DNA of 64,000 nt from Alnus glutinosa (Eukaryota > Streptophyta > Magnoliopsida > Fagales > Betulaceae): the NCBI RefSeq assembly GCF_958979055.1, contig NC_084891.1, forward strand, positions 20,524,001-20,588,000. The letters are read 5' to 3'. A program made the position numbers and the translations under genes. Positions 22,715 to 34,105 of this stretch are shown in pieces. The notes beneath the pieces were generated by a model, which saw nothing but the letters and a program-made list of their open reading frames with translations, did no database searches and was not told where the DNA came from. Each line of letters begins with the position of its first letter. Position 1 is the first letter of the stretch.

Positions 22715-25700
22715 AATTTAAAATTAACCTATAGATCCCAATAACCTCCAATTATAAAAAGACGTGTTCTGCATTTATATTGACAATGTGGATTGTTAAA
22801 CTATAATCAATTCACAATATATTTGAATGAGTCACTAAAAGAGATTCACGACACACTAAATATATGCGATTATCTTTATTTTAAGTCATTTCTTATACTT
22901 TATGCAATCTTTCTTTATATGCTCTCAGTTTTCCTTACTGCAGGATAAATAAGTATCTTGATTGCCATAGCATTTCTTGGCACTTTATTCTAATGCTTTA
23001 ACTGTTGGACATGATTACATTTTTCGGTCTTTTCCTTAACATAAATAATTATGTGAATACTTTATGAATTCTTTCATTTTATTGAACACACATGGTTAGA
23101 AATTCATTTACTAACTATTTATCCTTATGTGTGTTACAAGATAAAATACTATACTTAGAAGGAGAATTCAAAGAAAAAAAAAATGAAAATAGATCAATAA
23201 TGACTCAAAAATTCTCAACCTTTAGGGACTTAACCTATAATATCCTTCATTCTCGTAATGAGATTAGAGACACTTTAGAAACTGTAAAAGATTTGTCTTT
23301 AAAGCTTTTTCTATTAGGGTGCTAACTAAGCTTTGTTTGAACTTACTAAATGTTCATAAACAACATTTATAAAATCTTTGGCCCCAAAGGAATAAATTCC
23401 TAATGACTTTGGTGACATGAGATTTTATGAACATCTAACTTATGTGATTAAATCACTCTCATCATTTATACTTAATAATCTTATGTGGCGTACTTAATTC
23501 CGTTCGAATAGGTGATTTGTCCTCATAGAGCGCCAAGTTTCTAACACCCCAAGTGAAAAAGCATATTAATCGTTTTTTTTTTTTTAGTCAGAAAAATTAT
23601 TACCTTAAAGTATTTGAACATAAAACTACTAAAAGTAAAGTAATAGGAATAATTGCAATGACCCAAGAAAGTAAACAAAAAAAATACTTTAATGCTATGA
23701 AGTAACTTTATTTTAAATTAGTCAATGTTAATTTATTAGTAAATAGTAAATTTTAACCTACATTTGGACAAAGATTGCATCACGCATGAAATTTACTATT
23801 TATTAATAAGACTAATAAATTTAAATATTAATAAATAAAATTTTCCTTACATTTGGGCAATCGAAAGAAATTTTACTTATAATACTAAATTTGTTATCTT
23901 ATTCTAATTAAGTCATAAAAATAAAAACTTTCCTTTGGAGACAAGTAATTAAATTTATGAATTACTTACAACACGATATTAATTTTTCTATATGAAGCTC
24001 ATGTGTACAATCTTTATGCAATTATTATAAAACTAGGATGCTTTGGCTCTCCCAAAATTATAATAATCACGGTGCAATTCATGAACATCTTATAAAATTC
24101 ATTATGAGGTTCATGCGTGTAAACCTGATGTATTTATCATTAAAAAATTGGATGCTTTGGCTCTCCCGGAATTATTATGATAATTATGTGTATGTAATCC
24201 TGATGCAATTATCATTCAAAAATTGTGATGCTTGGCTCTCCCAAAATTATCATAAAAATTGTGACTTCATTAACATCTAACAACTTTATAGATGTTCCAT
24301 GAATAGCCCCAGGAATAAAACAAACCAATACAAAATTAGGTTAAACAATCTTTTCCAAGTTACAAGAATGTGAGTTCTCAGGAAAGTGAGGGGGGGTTAC
24401 ATAAATACTCTTAAATCCAAGACTTTCCTTACCAGAACTTTTCCAAACATTGCATTCTTGAACAGTGTCGTACACACACCAACATATATGGTAGTGTTAA
24501 TTATTCTTAGGTCTAGGCATCAAGCAATTTACAATTAAACAATACAAATTATATTCCTTAGTTCATGTATTAAAGAAACAATAATATTAATATATAACAC
24601 TGTAAATAATAAAGGGAATAAAATATTAAAGTGAAAGTATAAAATTAGGCCTAGCTCAATGGTTTGAAACTTGTCACTTAATTAACTCAAAGGTCCCAAG
24701 TTCAAATCCCCACTTAAGCCCAATATTTTCTTATTGTCACAAAATCCGAATGGGTTACTGTATAAATAACCCGTTGGACCAGCCCAATACAGTAGCCCAT
24801 TCGAATTTTGTGACAATAAGGAAAAATTGGGCTTATGTGGGGATTTGAACTTAAGACCTTTGAGACCATTAAATGTCAAGCTTGAAACCATTAAGTTAGG
24901 CCTGATTTTATACTTTCATATTAAGTTTTTATTCTATTTATTTACATTGTTTTGTATTAAAATTATTGTTTCATGAACTTGGGAATATATTTAATTGTTT
25001 AAAAATATAAATTGCTTGATGTCTAAAGCTAAGAATAATTAACAATACCATATAAACTGATGTGTAATCACGGTCTATCCAAGAATGTAATGTCTAGAAA
25101 AGTTTTGGTTAGGAAAGTCTTGGGATTTAAGAGTGTCATAGTGACTCCTCTCACTTTCTTAGGAACTCACCTGCTTGTACATTGGAGAACATCGTTTACC
25201 CCATTTTCATATTGGTTTGTTTTATTCCTGGGACCATATCTGGGCATCTATAAAGTTGTTAGATGTTAATGAAATCGCAATTATTATGATAATTTTGGGA
25301 GAGCCAAAGCATCCCAATTTTTGAATGATAATTGCATCAAGATTAAACATATGAACTTCATATAAAAAAATTAACATCGTATTGTTATTATATACAGTTG
25401 TTAGATGTTAATAAAGTCGCAATTATTATGATAATTTTGGGAAAGCCAAAGCATCCCAATTTTTGAATGATAATTGCATCAAGATTAAACATATGAACTT
25501 TATATAGAAAAATTAACATTGTGTTGTAATTAATTCATAAATTTAATTACTTATCCCCAAAGTGAAGTTTTTTGTTTTTATGATTTAATTAGAATAAGAT
25601 AACAAATTTAGTATTAAAAGTAAAATTTCTCTCGATTGCCCAAAGGTACGGAGAATTTTATTTATTAATATTTAAATTTATTAGTCTTATTAATAAAAAA

Positions 25701-26785
25701 TAATTTCATTCGTAATGCAACTTTTGCTCAAAGGTAGGTTGAAATTTACTCTTAAATTGACATTGGTTAATTTAAAATAAATTTACTTCATAGCATTAAA
25801 GTATTCTTTTGTTTATTTTCTTGGTCATTGCAGTTATTTCTGTTACTCTACTTTTGATAGTTTTATGTTCCAATATTTTATGGTATTTTTTTTTCTGACT
25901 GGACAAGATTAATATGTTTTTTCACTTGGGGTGTTAGAAATTTGGTGCTCCGTGTGGATAAACCACCTACTCTCACAGAATTAAGTATGCCATATAAGAT
26001 TATTATGCATGAACGGTCGAAGTGATTTAATCACTTAAGTTAGATGCTCATGGAATCTCATGTAACCAAAGTCATTAGGGATTTATTCCTGAATGTTTTA
26101 GGGCCAAAAATTTTATAAAGGTTGTTTATGAACATTTAGTGAGTTCAAACAAAGCTTGGCCAGTACCCTAATAGAAAAAGCTTTAAAGACAAACTTTTTA
26201 CAGTTTCTAAAGTGTTTCTAATCCCATTATGAGAATGAGAGATATTATGCCTTAGCTTAAGTCCCTAAAGGTTGAGAATTTTTGAGTCATTATCGGTCTA
26301 TTTTCATTTTTTGAATTCTTTCTTCTAAGTATAGTATTTTATCTTGTAACACACATAAAAATTAATGGTTAGTAAAGAAACATTTAACCATGTGTGTTTA
26401 AGAAGATGAGAGAATCCATAAATTGTTCACATATATGATTATTCATGTTAAGAAAAAGACCGATAAATGTAATCATGTCCAACTGTTAAAGGATGAGAAT
26501 AAGGTGCCAAGAAATACTATGGTAATCAATATACTTATTTCTCCTGCAATAAGAAAAACTGAAAGCATATAAAGAAAGATTGCATAAAAGTATGAGAAAT
26601 GACTTAAAATAAAGATAATACCATATATCTAATGTGTCGTAAATCTCTTTTAGTGACTCATTTAAATATGTTGTGGATTGATTATGGTTTAACAATCCAC
26701 ATTGTCAACAAATGCAGAACACGTGTTTTTCATAATTGGAGGTTGTTGGGATCTATAGGTTAATTTTAAAATTTAGGACACAGTG
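22715..26785. repeat. ~4-kb imperfect palindrome of copia gag-region sequence
   Basis: The left arm (about 22715-24763) and right arm (about 24787-26785) are inverted copies. Anchors: AACCTATAGATCCC at 22726-22739 with GGGATCTATAGGTT at 26748-26761; ACAAGATAAAATACTATA near 23137 with its complement near 26330; TTGTGACAATAAG at 24808-24820 with its complement at 24731-24743. The loop is about 23 bases. Pair sums drift by about 60 bases, so indels have accumulated. The zinc-knuckle remnant (KKDCIK) reads minus in the left arm and plus in the right arm. Both arms carry 100-150-bp subrepeats containing GGATGCTTTGGCTCTCCC. Confidence 0.9.
24648..24712 (+). repeat. tRNA-like (SINE-head-like) sequence at the palindrome centre
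   Basis: CCTAGCTCAATGG resembles a Pol III A box and AGTTCAAATCCCC a B box, about 40 bases apart, as in tRNA genes and SINE heads. The complementary copy is at 24837-24904 on the minus strand. It cannot fold as a normal tRNA cloverleaf by eye, so I do not call a tRNA gene. Confidence 0.5.
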
Positions 26786-27014
26786 GGTTTCACAAGGGCA
26801 AAACAGTAAATACAAATAGAAAATACCCATATCTAGGTTATATGAATAGAAAATATATACCCATTTCTAGGTTTTCATGCTTTTCAAGTATGTGAACATT
26901 AAACAAAAATTAATGTAACTATGTTCACAAAAATCTACTTGATTCAATGCAAATGAATAATCAACAAAAACTTAATGCTGAGTAAAATAGCATAAAGGTT
27001 GCTCTGATACCACA

Positions 27015-27454
27015 TGTTAGAAGTTAGAACATGTAAACAATTTATGATCAACAAACATGCGCAGCAGAAAATAAATGATAAGAATCTAGGTCTACCTCTA
27101 GCCATCTTTACTCAAGCGTTTCCATGAAGATCTGAAAAACAAAAAATATTATTTGAGGGATCTCTAACCTATGCCTTACTGTATTGTCGTACTAATTGTG
27201 TACACATGCAATATATTTATAGGTTAGGTCAAAAACCCTCAGATATGGTAAACATCGTATTGTTCCTCACATCAAGGAAACAATAGTATTAATTGATTTT
27301 AAAATCAATTAAACGATTTCATTACGGTAATTTAAATTAATAAAAATTACCATTACCGTAATACCGTATATTATATTTATTAATTAAAACGTAATAAATA
27401 TAATAATTATCGTATATATGGCATATAGGTCATATATAAAGATAATATCTTACA
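27015..27454 (-). repeat. 5' LTR of the copia element
   Basis: Begins TGTTAGAAGTTAGAACATG and ends ATATCTTACA, matching the LTR at 17197-17624 with substitutions and small indels. The primer-binding-site complement lies immediately left at 27001-27012, so this is the upstream LTR. It would be the promoter for any minus-strand transcript running into the palindrome. Confidence 0.88.
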
Positions 27455-27679
27455 TACCAATTATCAGTTTATGAGCAGACGAACCCTACTAAAACAGTCA
27501 TATCTTGTGATTCGGGTATTGGATAAAAACAAGATTAATGGAATTTGAAAGCTTATTCAAAGGGCTATTCATAGCCCTATTTCGACACTAACATTTGGTT
27601 TTAATTTGACCGCACTTTTCTGTTTTTTAAAAGTCAATTTCCGGCTCAATAATACGTTATATATATAGGGAAATGATCA

Positions 27680-27835
27680 AAACACTCACAATGCATAACA
27701 ATAACACAACACCAATGTACATTGGGGTGGGGCTCATACATTGGGTCATATACATTGGGTCACATACATTGAGTCCCACCCCAATGTGTTTTGTTGTTAT
27801 ACCATTGTTGTGCACAAAGTGCAAAGATCACTCCC
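27680..27835. repeat. Short foldback repeat
   Basis: AACAATAACACAACACCAATG with ACATTGGGGTGGG pairs with CCCACCCCAATGTGTTTTG at 27774-27795. The middle repeats TACATTGGGTCA. It is probably a small MITE or foldback; no target duplication was found. A similar hairpin design is seen at 39790-39935. Confidence 0.55.
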
Positions 27836-27851
27836 ATATATTCATATACAT

Positions 27852-28795
27852 TAGGGATGTAATCGAGCCGAGCCGAGTCGAGTTCAAAGATTTCAAGACT
27901 GGCTCGTTTATGAGTCGAGCCTAAATAGTCGAGCTCGAATTCGAGCCGAGCTATAAATTACATGTTCAAGCTCGGCTCGTTTAAAACTCGGGCGAGCTCG
28001 AGCTCAAACTCGAGTTCGTTGAAAATGACATTCGAGTCGAGTCGGGTTACTGGACAAGCTCGGCTCAACTAGAGCTCGATGTAAACTATTAAATTTTTCA
28101 ATGAGTGATCAAAGCAGAATTCAAGCCCAAATTTATGAACAACCTCTATGTATTTATTAATAACATAAATATATAATATGTAAGTATATAAGGCATATTA
28201 TAAAATATATTACATAACTATAGTTTATAAGTAACAAATTAATAATATGTTATTATATATAACTACAGAGTATAAACAATGGTATATGTATAATGTGAAC
28301 AAATAGTAAGTCTAATATATTCTATATAACTAAGTAACTATAATATAAGTATAATATATAACTATTGTTAACCATGTGTGATGTGATATATGTGTTTATA
28401 TATATATGCTAACTATTTAATATTGTTTATATTGTTATATACTAACTATTAATAACTTAATATGTTAATTTAACATTCTCAATATTGTTATCAAAGTATT
28501 ATAATTAATATGTAATACTATATATATTATACTATGTTTACTATTTACTAATATATATGTAAGATATGAACGAGCTAACGAGTCGAACTAACGAGTCGGG
28601 CGAGCGATCCGGTCGAGCTTTAAACGAGTTGAGCTCGCGAGCCCTTATCGAGTTTTGTCGAGCGAGTCGGGTATGTATCACTTACTAATCGAGCGGGTTT
28701 CAACAGTAACGATCGAGTTTCTACAGTATCGAGCTCGAGTTTGAATCGGGCTAAACCGAGCGGGTATCGAACGGACTGACTTATTTACATCCCTA
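27852..28795. mobile_element. hAT-like non-autonomous element with GAGCTCGA subterminal repeats
   Basis: The ends TAGGGATGTAA and TTTACATCCCTA are inverted and typical of plant hAT elements. The first and last 200-250 bp are full of CGAGCCGAGC, GAGCTCGAG and GAGTCG words in both orientations, while the middle (28090-28560) is plain AT-rich sequence without an ORF. The flanks are (AT)n-like, so an 8-bp duplication cannot be read with certainty. Confidence 0.8.
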
Positions 28796-31470
28796 TATAT
28801 ATATATATATATATGGGATTCCCTGTAACTGAACATCCTCTTCAATCCTACAAAGACTTTCCACATTTTTTGCTTACCTTTTACCTTTTCCATGACCTGC
28901 AATCATAGGATATAGGTAGGTAGTCTTTCCACTTGTTCTTTCAACTGCCAGAAAATAATTGAATATCGTTTTTTATTTTTTATTTTTATTTTTATTTTTT
29001 TAATAAAATGAAACAGCAATACTAGATTAAAAAAATATATACAAAAGGAGGGGGTGGGACACCCTACATTGACCCAGTACGAACATTACAGTCCACCAAT
29101 AAAACACTAAAAATGGGCATATGAGTAGCCCGACCCAACATTAAGGACGGCTAAAAATGACGATTTTTGAAGCAGTATAATAGATGAACTGTCACAAATA
29201 GGGACCGAAAGAAAGCGCCTAAGCCTCAAAATGTTTCCCAATTTTTTTAATGTGTTGAGACATGCATGTTTAATCATAGTAAACTTTGTTTAATTTATTT
29301 CCCATTCCAAGTCTAAATTAATTTCACTACTGAATTGTCCAAAGGGCCACAAGTTTATCAGTTCTTGGGTTGAAACCGACTAACATTTCATGCATTTTAG
29401 CTTGTTCTTTGAAACAACCCTTTCGTATCATGGCCATTGCAGCAACCTAGCGTTTCTTTTATGCAATATTCTGTCCTTCATAATATTAATTAGTTTATTT
29501 GTTTATGTTAAACAAGAGGATCTCGTAAGTGAAATTGAGAAGATAATAATATTCTCTGTTACTTTCTTGATTAATAATAGGAACTGATTAATGCTCACAC
29601 CGGCTCTTTGAAATTAATTCATAGCCTTCATCATGACTATATTATATATATACTACAAGATGAAATGCAATAACTAAGGAAGAAATTGAGTTAGCTAATA
29701 GTGACTACCAAAAAAAAAAAAAAAACATGTTTAGTGGCGCTAATAATTGTAATTTAGCACCATTTATTGTTCAAACGGTACTAAATTAGAGCCGTTTACT
29801 GTTCAAAAGATGCTAATTAACACTAAAATTACCGTCGTTTGAATGATAAAATTGCTCTAATTAGTACCGTTTTGCACAAATGACGCTATCCCCATACGAG
29901 GCTATCCGAATGCATTCAGATTAAGCCCTTGTACTAGAACCTTTTGAAGAACAAATAGAATCAACAAACTAATAGCTCATAAAAGAAAAAGAAAAATCAA
30001 CAGATTAATAATACCCCATAATTCGATCCAATGTGAGTGATTACTAGTCATTTACAAAAGAAAAAAATAGTGATTAACAATTTCTCAACCCTTTTTAAAC
30101 AGTCAGCATTGGTTGATGGCAATAAAACTACTGGTTATGTTTGTTAATGTATTGTGGGTAGGTGTTTTGTGTTTTTTTTTTTATTTAAAAAAAGTGTTTT
30201 GTGTTAAAGTATTAATTAAATGATTAAATTTACTATTTTTTATTAACTTAGGTTTTTTGAATTAAGTGACAATTTAAATGGTGTCAAAGCAGAAGTTTTA
30301 AGTTTGAACTTTGACTCCACAGTTTAGCTCTCAGCTTAAACTTTTATAATAAGTGGTAAGTGTATTATTCTTACATGATCCACATTTGAGAATGTGTTTT
30401 ATACATAATACACTCGCTTATTTTTGGAAATCCAAACAAATATAGAGCTGAATCCTTACTTAATTATAAAAACTTAAAAAATTTATAAAAAAAATAAAAG
30501 AAGGTGGTCGTTTAGCCACCTCAATCCTCTATTTAATTTTTAATTTTCTTTAACATAGCTCATACCTTAGCAAAAATTAAGCATATGTTTTGACACAATA
30601 TTCCTACAACAAGGTAAGAATACATTTTTATAAATTTTTTTTTTTTTTATTTAGAGAAATATTTTATGTTTTAAGTTGGTTTTTAATGTATTAGAGAAGA
30701 GTAAAAAATTCAAATTGTATGCAGAAAACTATTATATGATGCATTGACAATCATGGGTACTAGTATTAATTTTGTGATATCTCGGAAGGTTAAGTACTTA
30801 AGTCCTACTTAAATGGGTGAATTATAATAGTGTTATATAGGTACTAAATTCTACATAAATTTCTTCCTAGATTGATGATTTTTTGCTAGGTAATAATTTC
30901 ATACATAATTATTTGCCTATGCAAACTCATCAGAAATTTATTGCTCGAGTCTTATCTTCAAACAATAAATGTTTTGGATTCATCCAATATTTAGATCTAT
31001 AAAATTCTTGGAGAAAATTTTAGTTAAGACCCTTTAAAACTTTGGACGAAAAATCCTCGATCGATTCTGTTGTTTGAAACTAAAAGATTCTAATGTTAAT
31101 TATAACAAGATATAGATGAATTTGATATCCAAATTAATGAATTTCTTGATAGGCGAGTGACTCGATCTAGGGATATTTCGTAGCTACCCAGAGACGTATA
31201 ATGCAACAAACGACCTTAATCCCCGATGTGGCGAAAAAACTACACAATTCGCAACAAGAAGTTCATAAAATGGAACTAGGCCCCGGTCAGGTGCAATTAA
31301 CGGCACGTATTGCATGTGATATTGGTGGCTAATGTGAAAAAATGGGTGAGCTCCACTTGTTCGGGTTGTATGGGCACCGGTGCAAATAAGTGTCCGAGCA
31401 AATGTGGCCCACTTACTTTATTACGAGCAGCTAATTGCACTCGATTCAAAATACAAAATCAAATATATAT
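28796..31470. other. Intergenic; no gene recognised
   Basis: AT-rich with T/A homopolymers (28970-29015, 29709-29726, 30170-30190, 30636-30652). At 29730-29885 a repeat-like stretch contains several inverted GGTACTAA/TTAGTACC and CGGTACT words, resembling a decayed MITE. 31140-31450 is less AT-rich and holds a 66-codon open frame with no recognisable domain. I see nothing else supported. Confidence 0.4.
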
Positions 31471-32030
31471 TTTAGGAATGTATAAACGGAACGGTTATAA
31501 CCACTTTTAAACCGTTAACCGCTTATAAACGCTTTTGAAAGCGGTTATAAATAACCGCTAATCAATCACTTAAGTGGAAGTGGTTAGCGGTTATAGGGTT
31601 TGCGAAAAGCGGTTAATAATCGCAAACCGCCTTCCTATATATATATATATTAAAATATATTTTGATTTGTAATGTTTTGGTTTTGAATTTGTATTTGTAT
31701 TTGTATTTTTCTTTTAATAAATATTTTGGATTTGTATTTAGATTTGTTAATTTTGTACCAAAAGGCAAAAGGTCCAAAAACTATTAAAGTATTTTTTGGA
31801 AAAATTAAAAATCTGTCCAAAACCAGCCCAAAACCCAAATTGAAAAGCGGTTTTAAAACCGCCGGTTATAAACACAATAACCGCTAATGGGTGGTTATAA
31901 AAATAACTGTCTCTACCTAGACAGTTAACGGTTGCAATTGGTAAAATACAATAACCGCCTAGACGGTTAACAATTAGCAATTAAATTTTAATCAATAACC
32001 ATCTGTTATAACCATTCGTAAACCTTCAAA
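31471..32030. mobile_element. Decayed hAT-like element with AGCGGTTATAA repeats
   Basis: Both sides carry many copies of ACCGCTTATAA, AGCGGTTATAA and AACCGCTAA in both orientations (31480-31630 and 31840-32010), and the left edge reads TAGGAATGTATAAACGG. The arrangement (subterminal repeats, TAGGxxTGTA-like end, AT-rich middle) copies the design of the hAT-like element at 27852-28795. The right end is degraded (CCATTCGTAAACC). Confidence 0.6.
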
Positions 32031-33070
32031 TTATATCTAATTTACCATGTCTTTCTCTTTACTTGAAGATCCCCTTTCATTGTGTTAGTGTTCCTGTTGG
32101 AAAAACTAAAGATGTGAAACTACAGAAAATTGAAGAAAGATGAAAAATAAAAAATTGTATAGAAAGAACACTGGACAGTAAAGCGAATATAAATCTGTCT
32201 CTTAGATAAATATTGCATCCCACTTAAACAATAAGTTTTGCAAAAGGGAATACAACAATTTTGTCCTCAGGATACAGTATTGCCCGAATGTAGTGTGCAG
32301 ATTGCAAATTCTGAACACTACTCTGAATATCGAAATTCTGTAACAGCAGAGAAAAACAAAAAGAAGAGAAGAAGAAGAACTTTTTAATCTGCTGGAAAAT
32401 ATAGTTTTTATCTAAAAAACTCATAATCAATTTACAGCAGTTTTGATACAGTTTCTAACTGTTGAAAAAGCAGTTAAAAAATATAGTTTCTGATAGTTAC
32501 GTATTTGAAAATATTACTGTTAGAAAAGCAGTTGTACACATCAGGAAAAATACACACGTAATTAATTAATAATCTCGTGTGCTAAGTGCTAAGTGTGTCT
32601 AACGCGACTAAGCGACACGCGTGCGTGTGACGACCAGCGCTTCGTACTGGGTGACGCAATTAGCATAACTAGTACATGTATACTCAAAATCTTATTTAAT
32701 ATAAGAGCTTGGTAAATGCTTATAAAGCATAAAAAATACTCATAACTTTTCAATGTGGGACAAAAAATAAAAAATAAAAATAAAAATAAAAATAAAAAGA
32801 AAATTTAAATATTCAAATTTAAGATAAACCTAAATTTTCATATATATTCAAATAAGAGATAAACTTAGACTGATCAACAAATAATTTTCAACAGTTTCTA
32901 GATGCCTACCTCTGTAGTCTTGTCTCTCTCTCGGTTTGTCTTTCTTCTTCTAGAAGCCATCGACAAGGCCACAAGGGTAAAAAGAAAAAAGAAAAAAGAA
33001 TAGGAGCAGAAAAAAAAAAGGCATACGAAACTCAAAAGTATCGCTTTATAATTTATATGGACTCCAAAAT
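32031..33070. other. Intergenic, upstream region of the 33308 gene
   Basis: No coding sequence recognised. The stretch has A-rich runs (32762-32800, 32975-33020), a mixed G/C island near 32575-32650, and CT-rich motifs at 32920-32945. The proximal part probably holds promoter sequence for the gene starting at 33308. Confidence 0.4.
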
Positions 33071-33076
33071 GCAGGC

Positions 33077-33086
33077 TTTATATAGA
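33077..33086 (+). promoter_or_regulatory. TATA box for the 33308 gene
   Basis: TTTATATAGA fits the plant TATA consensus and lies 222 bases upstream of the ATG at 33308. Transcription would start near 33110-33120. A C-run followed by (CT)n at about 33162-33200, a common plant leader feature, then falls within the 5' UTR. Confidence 0.6.
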
Positions 33087-33168
33087 CACACACCAAAACA
33101 AAAAGAACACAAAATTAATTTGAAAAAATAATTCACAAATAACAAAGAAATTCCAAGACACTCCACCC

Positions 33169-33199
<31 letters not shown>

Positions 33200-33307
33200 C
33201 CTGTGAATTATTTATATATTCCCTTTGATCTCTTTCCAATCTAGAAGTCACTTCAAAAACATTCTTCTTCAATATTTCCATCAGACACTCCCTCTACTCC
33301 TCCAAAA

Positions 33308-34105
33308 ATGGGAGATCTTCTCAACAACCCTCATCTTCAAAACCCAGAAGAAGGAGATCAAGAAGAAGAAGAAGAAACAGAAGAGTCACTCTCTCTCTGC
33401 GACCTTCCGCTCAACCCCAAAAATAAATCCAAAGACTTGTCGAACCACACTCCACGTTCACGCGCTGAGGCCCCCGAGTTCTTCGAGTTCTTCAGCGACC
33501 TTAGCTCCGAGATGTGTCCGGCCGACGACATCATCTTCTGCGGAAAGCTCATACCCTTCAAAGACTTACAATCTCCTCCCACTCATCAAACCCCAAAAAC
33601 ATCAAACACCGGAGAAAAGCCAACAAAACAGACCCCTTTTCGCCGGCGATCCGAGTCGTTATCCAAGCTACAGAGCCCCGTAACTCGGTCAGACAGCGGC
33701 ACTAGCACTAGGCTCATGAGGAACAGCCGGTCTCTGGATTATACAAAACTACACAGAAGTTCAAACTCCATGGTCTCACCGGCTCAGGAAATAGAGCGGA
33801 ATTCATCGGTGAAGAGCTTGGGAAAGTCCGATATGGCGCTTAGAAGGGCGGCGAAGCCTCGATGGTACTTGTTGATGTTTGGACTGGTGAAGTTTCCGCC
33901 TGAGATGGAGCTTAGTGATATCAAAAACCGGCAGGTTCGCCGGAACCATCCTTCGACGCTGTTTCCGCCGCCGCTCTCCGCTGACGGGAAGTTTCCCGTG
34001 AACCGCAGCTCCAGTAAGGGGTCTTGGAGGCTGCTCAGAGCATTGAGCTGCAAGGACCACGCCAGTGTGGCCGTGACGGCGTCGTTTTGCTTACCCCACG
34101 TGTGA
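33308..34105 (+). CDS. Uncharacterised basic, serine-rich plant protein (EFFEFFSD / ADDIIFCGKLIPF type), 265 aa
   Basis: A single uninterrupted frame from an ATG in good context (AAAATGGGA) to TGA. Visible features: an acidic run of E residues at about 16-25; a conserved-looking block EFFEFFSD...MCPADDIIFCGKLIP at about 57-84; a serine/arginine-rich middle with RRRSESLSK and RNSRSLDYTK; a C-terminal half with many K/R residues and RWYLLMFGLVKFP at about 185-197. There is no signal peptide, membrane segment or catalytic motif. The EFF-F plus ADDIIFCGKL block occurs in a plant-only group annotated as uncharacterised or as membrane-associated-kinase-regulator-like proteins; I recognise it only by pattern and assign no function. 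Basic Ser-rich clusters would suit phosphorylation or membrane/nuclear association, which is inference. TATA box and CT-rich leader support expression. Confidence 0.82.
   Translation: MGDLLNNPHLQNPEEGDQEEEEETEESLSLCDLPLNPKNKSKDLSNHTPRSRAEAPEFFEFFSDLSSEMCPADDIIFCGKLIPFKDLQSPPTHQTPKTSNTGEKPTKQTPFRRRSESLSKLQSPVTRSDSGTSTRLMRNSRSLDYTKLHRSSNSMVSPAQEIERNSSVKSLGKSDMALRRAAKPRWYLLMFGLVKFPPEMELSDIKNRQVRRNHPSTLFPPPLSADGKFPVNRSSSKGSWRLLRALSCKDHASVAVTASFCLPHV

Larger units (their letters stand above)
17940..23340 (-). pseudogene. copia gag-pol remnant (interrupted, many stops)
   Basis: On the minus strand, in order: a CCHC zinc-knuckle remnant (KKDCIKYKK) near 22880-22920; a protease-like stretch (WIDYGLTIHI, then VEVIGIYRLIL) near 22690-22800; the pol junction (DDPKLFSHAIGGDNSTLWFN) at 21389-21574; reverse transcriptase (VYMK-PKGFINN, CKLKNSIYGV, YIYLKVSGSK, FLDPYVNI where YVDD is expected) around 20950-21190; RNase H at 19953-20060 and, across the solo LTR, 17960-18165 (VFFYKNKE, then IEHKSIELIIADLMAKSL). 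Stops and frameshifts are frequent and the catalytic YVDD is degraded. I give no reconstructed protein. Confidence 0.8.
17197..27454 (-). mobile_element. Decayed Ty1/copia LTR retrotransposon, minus orientation, with nested and duplicated parts
   Basis: Two related LTRs bound the element (17197-17624 and 27015-27454). Orientation is set by GCTCTGATACCA at 27001-27012, the complement of the initiator-tRNA-Met binding site TGGTATCAGAGC, two bases inside the right LTR, and by a purine-rich tract (minus strand AAGTGAGAGAA) next to the left LTR. Protease, reverse transcriptase and RNase H remnants read on the minus strand in the copia order. The body contains a solo LTR (18171-19947), a 331-bp tandem duplication (20440-21101) and a ~4-kb palindrome (22715-26785). 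Flanking pentamers (TATAA left, TACCA right) do not match well, so the target duplication is unproven. The divergence between LTRs indicates an old insertion. Confidence 0.85.

Noticed and set aside
24648..24712. A functional tRNA gene
   Set aside because: A- and B-box-like words are present, but I could not build acceptor and anticodon stems by eye, and the copy is part of a palindromic repeat.
17197..27454. A functional copia polyprotein
   Set aside because: Many stops and frameshifts, a degraded YVDD site, an inserted solo LTR and an inverted gag region rule out activity.
31310..31510. 66-codon frame with several cysteines (CSGCMGTGANKCPSKCG)
   Set aside because: It resembles a zinc-binding peptide at a glance, but the cysteine spacing fits no family I know and the frame runs into the hAT-like repeat.
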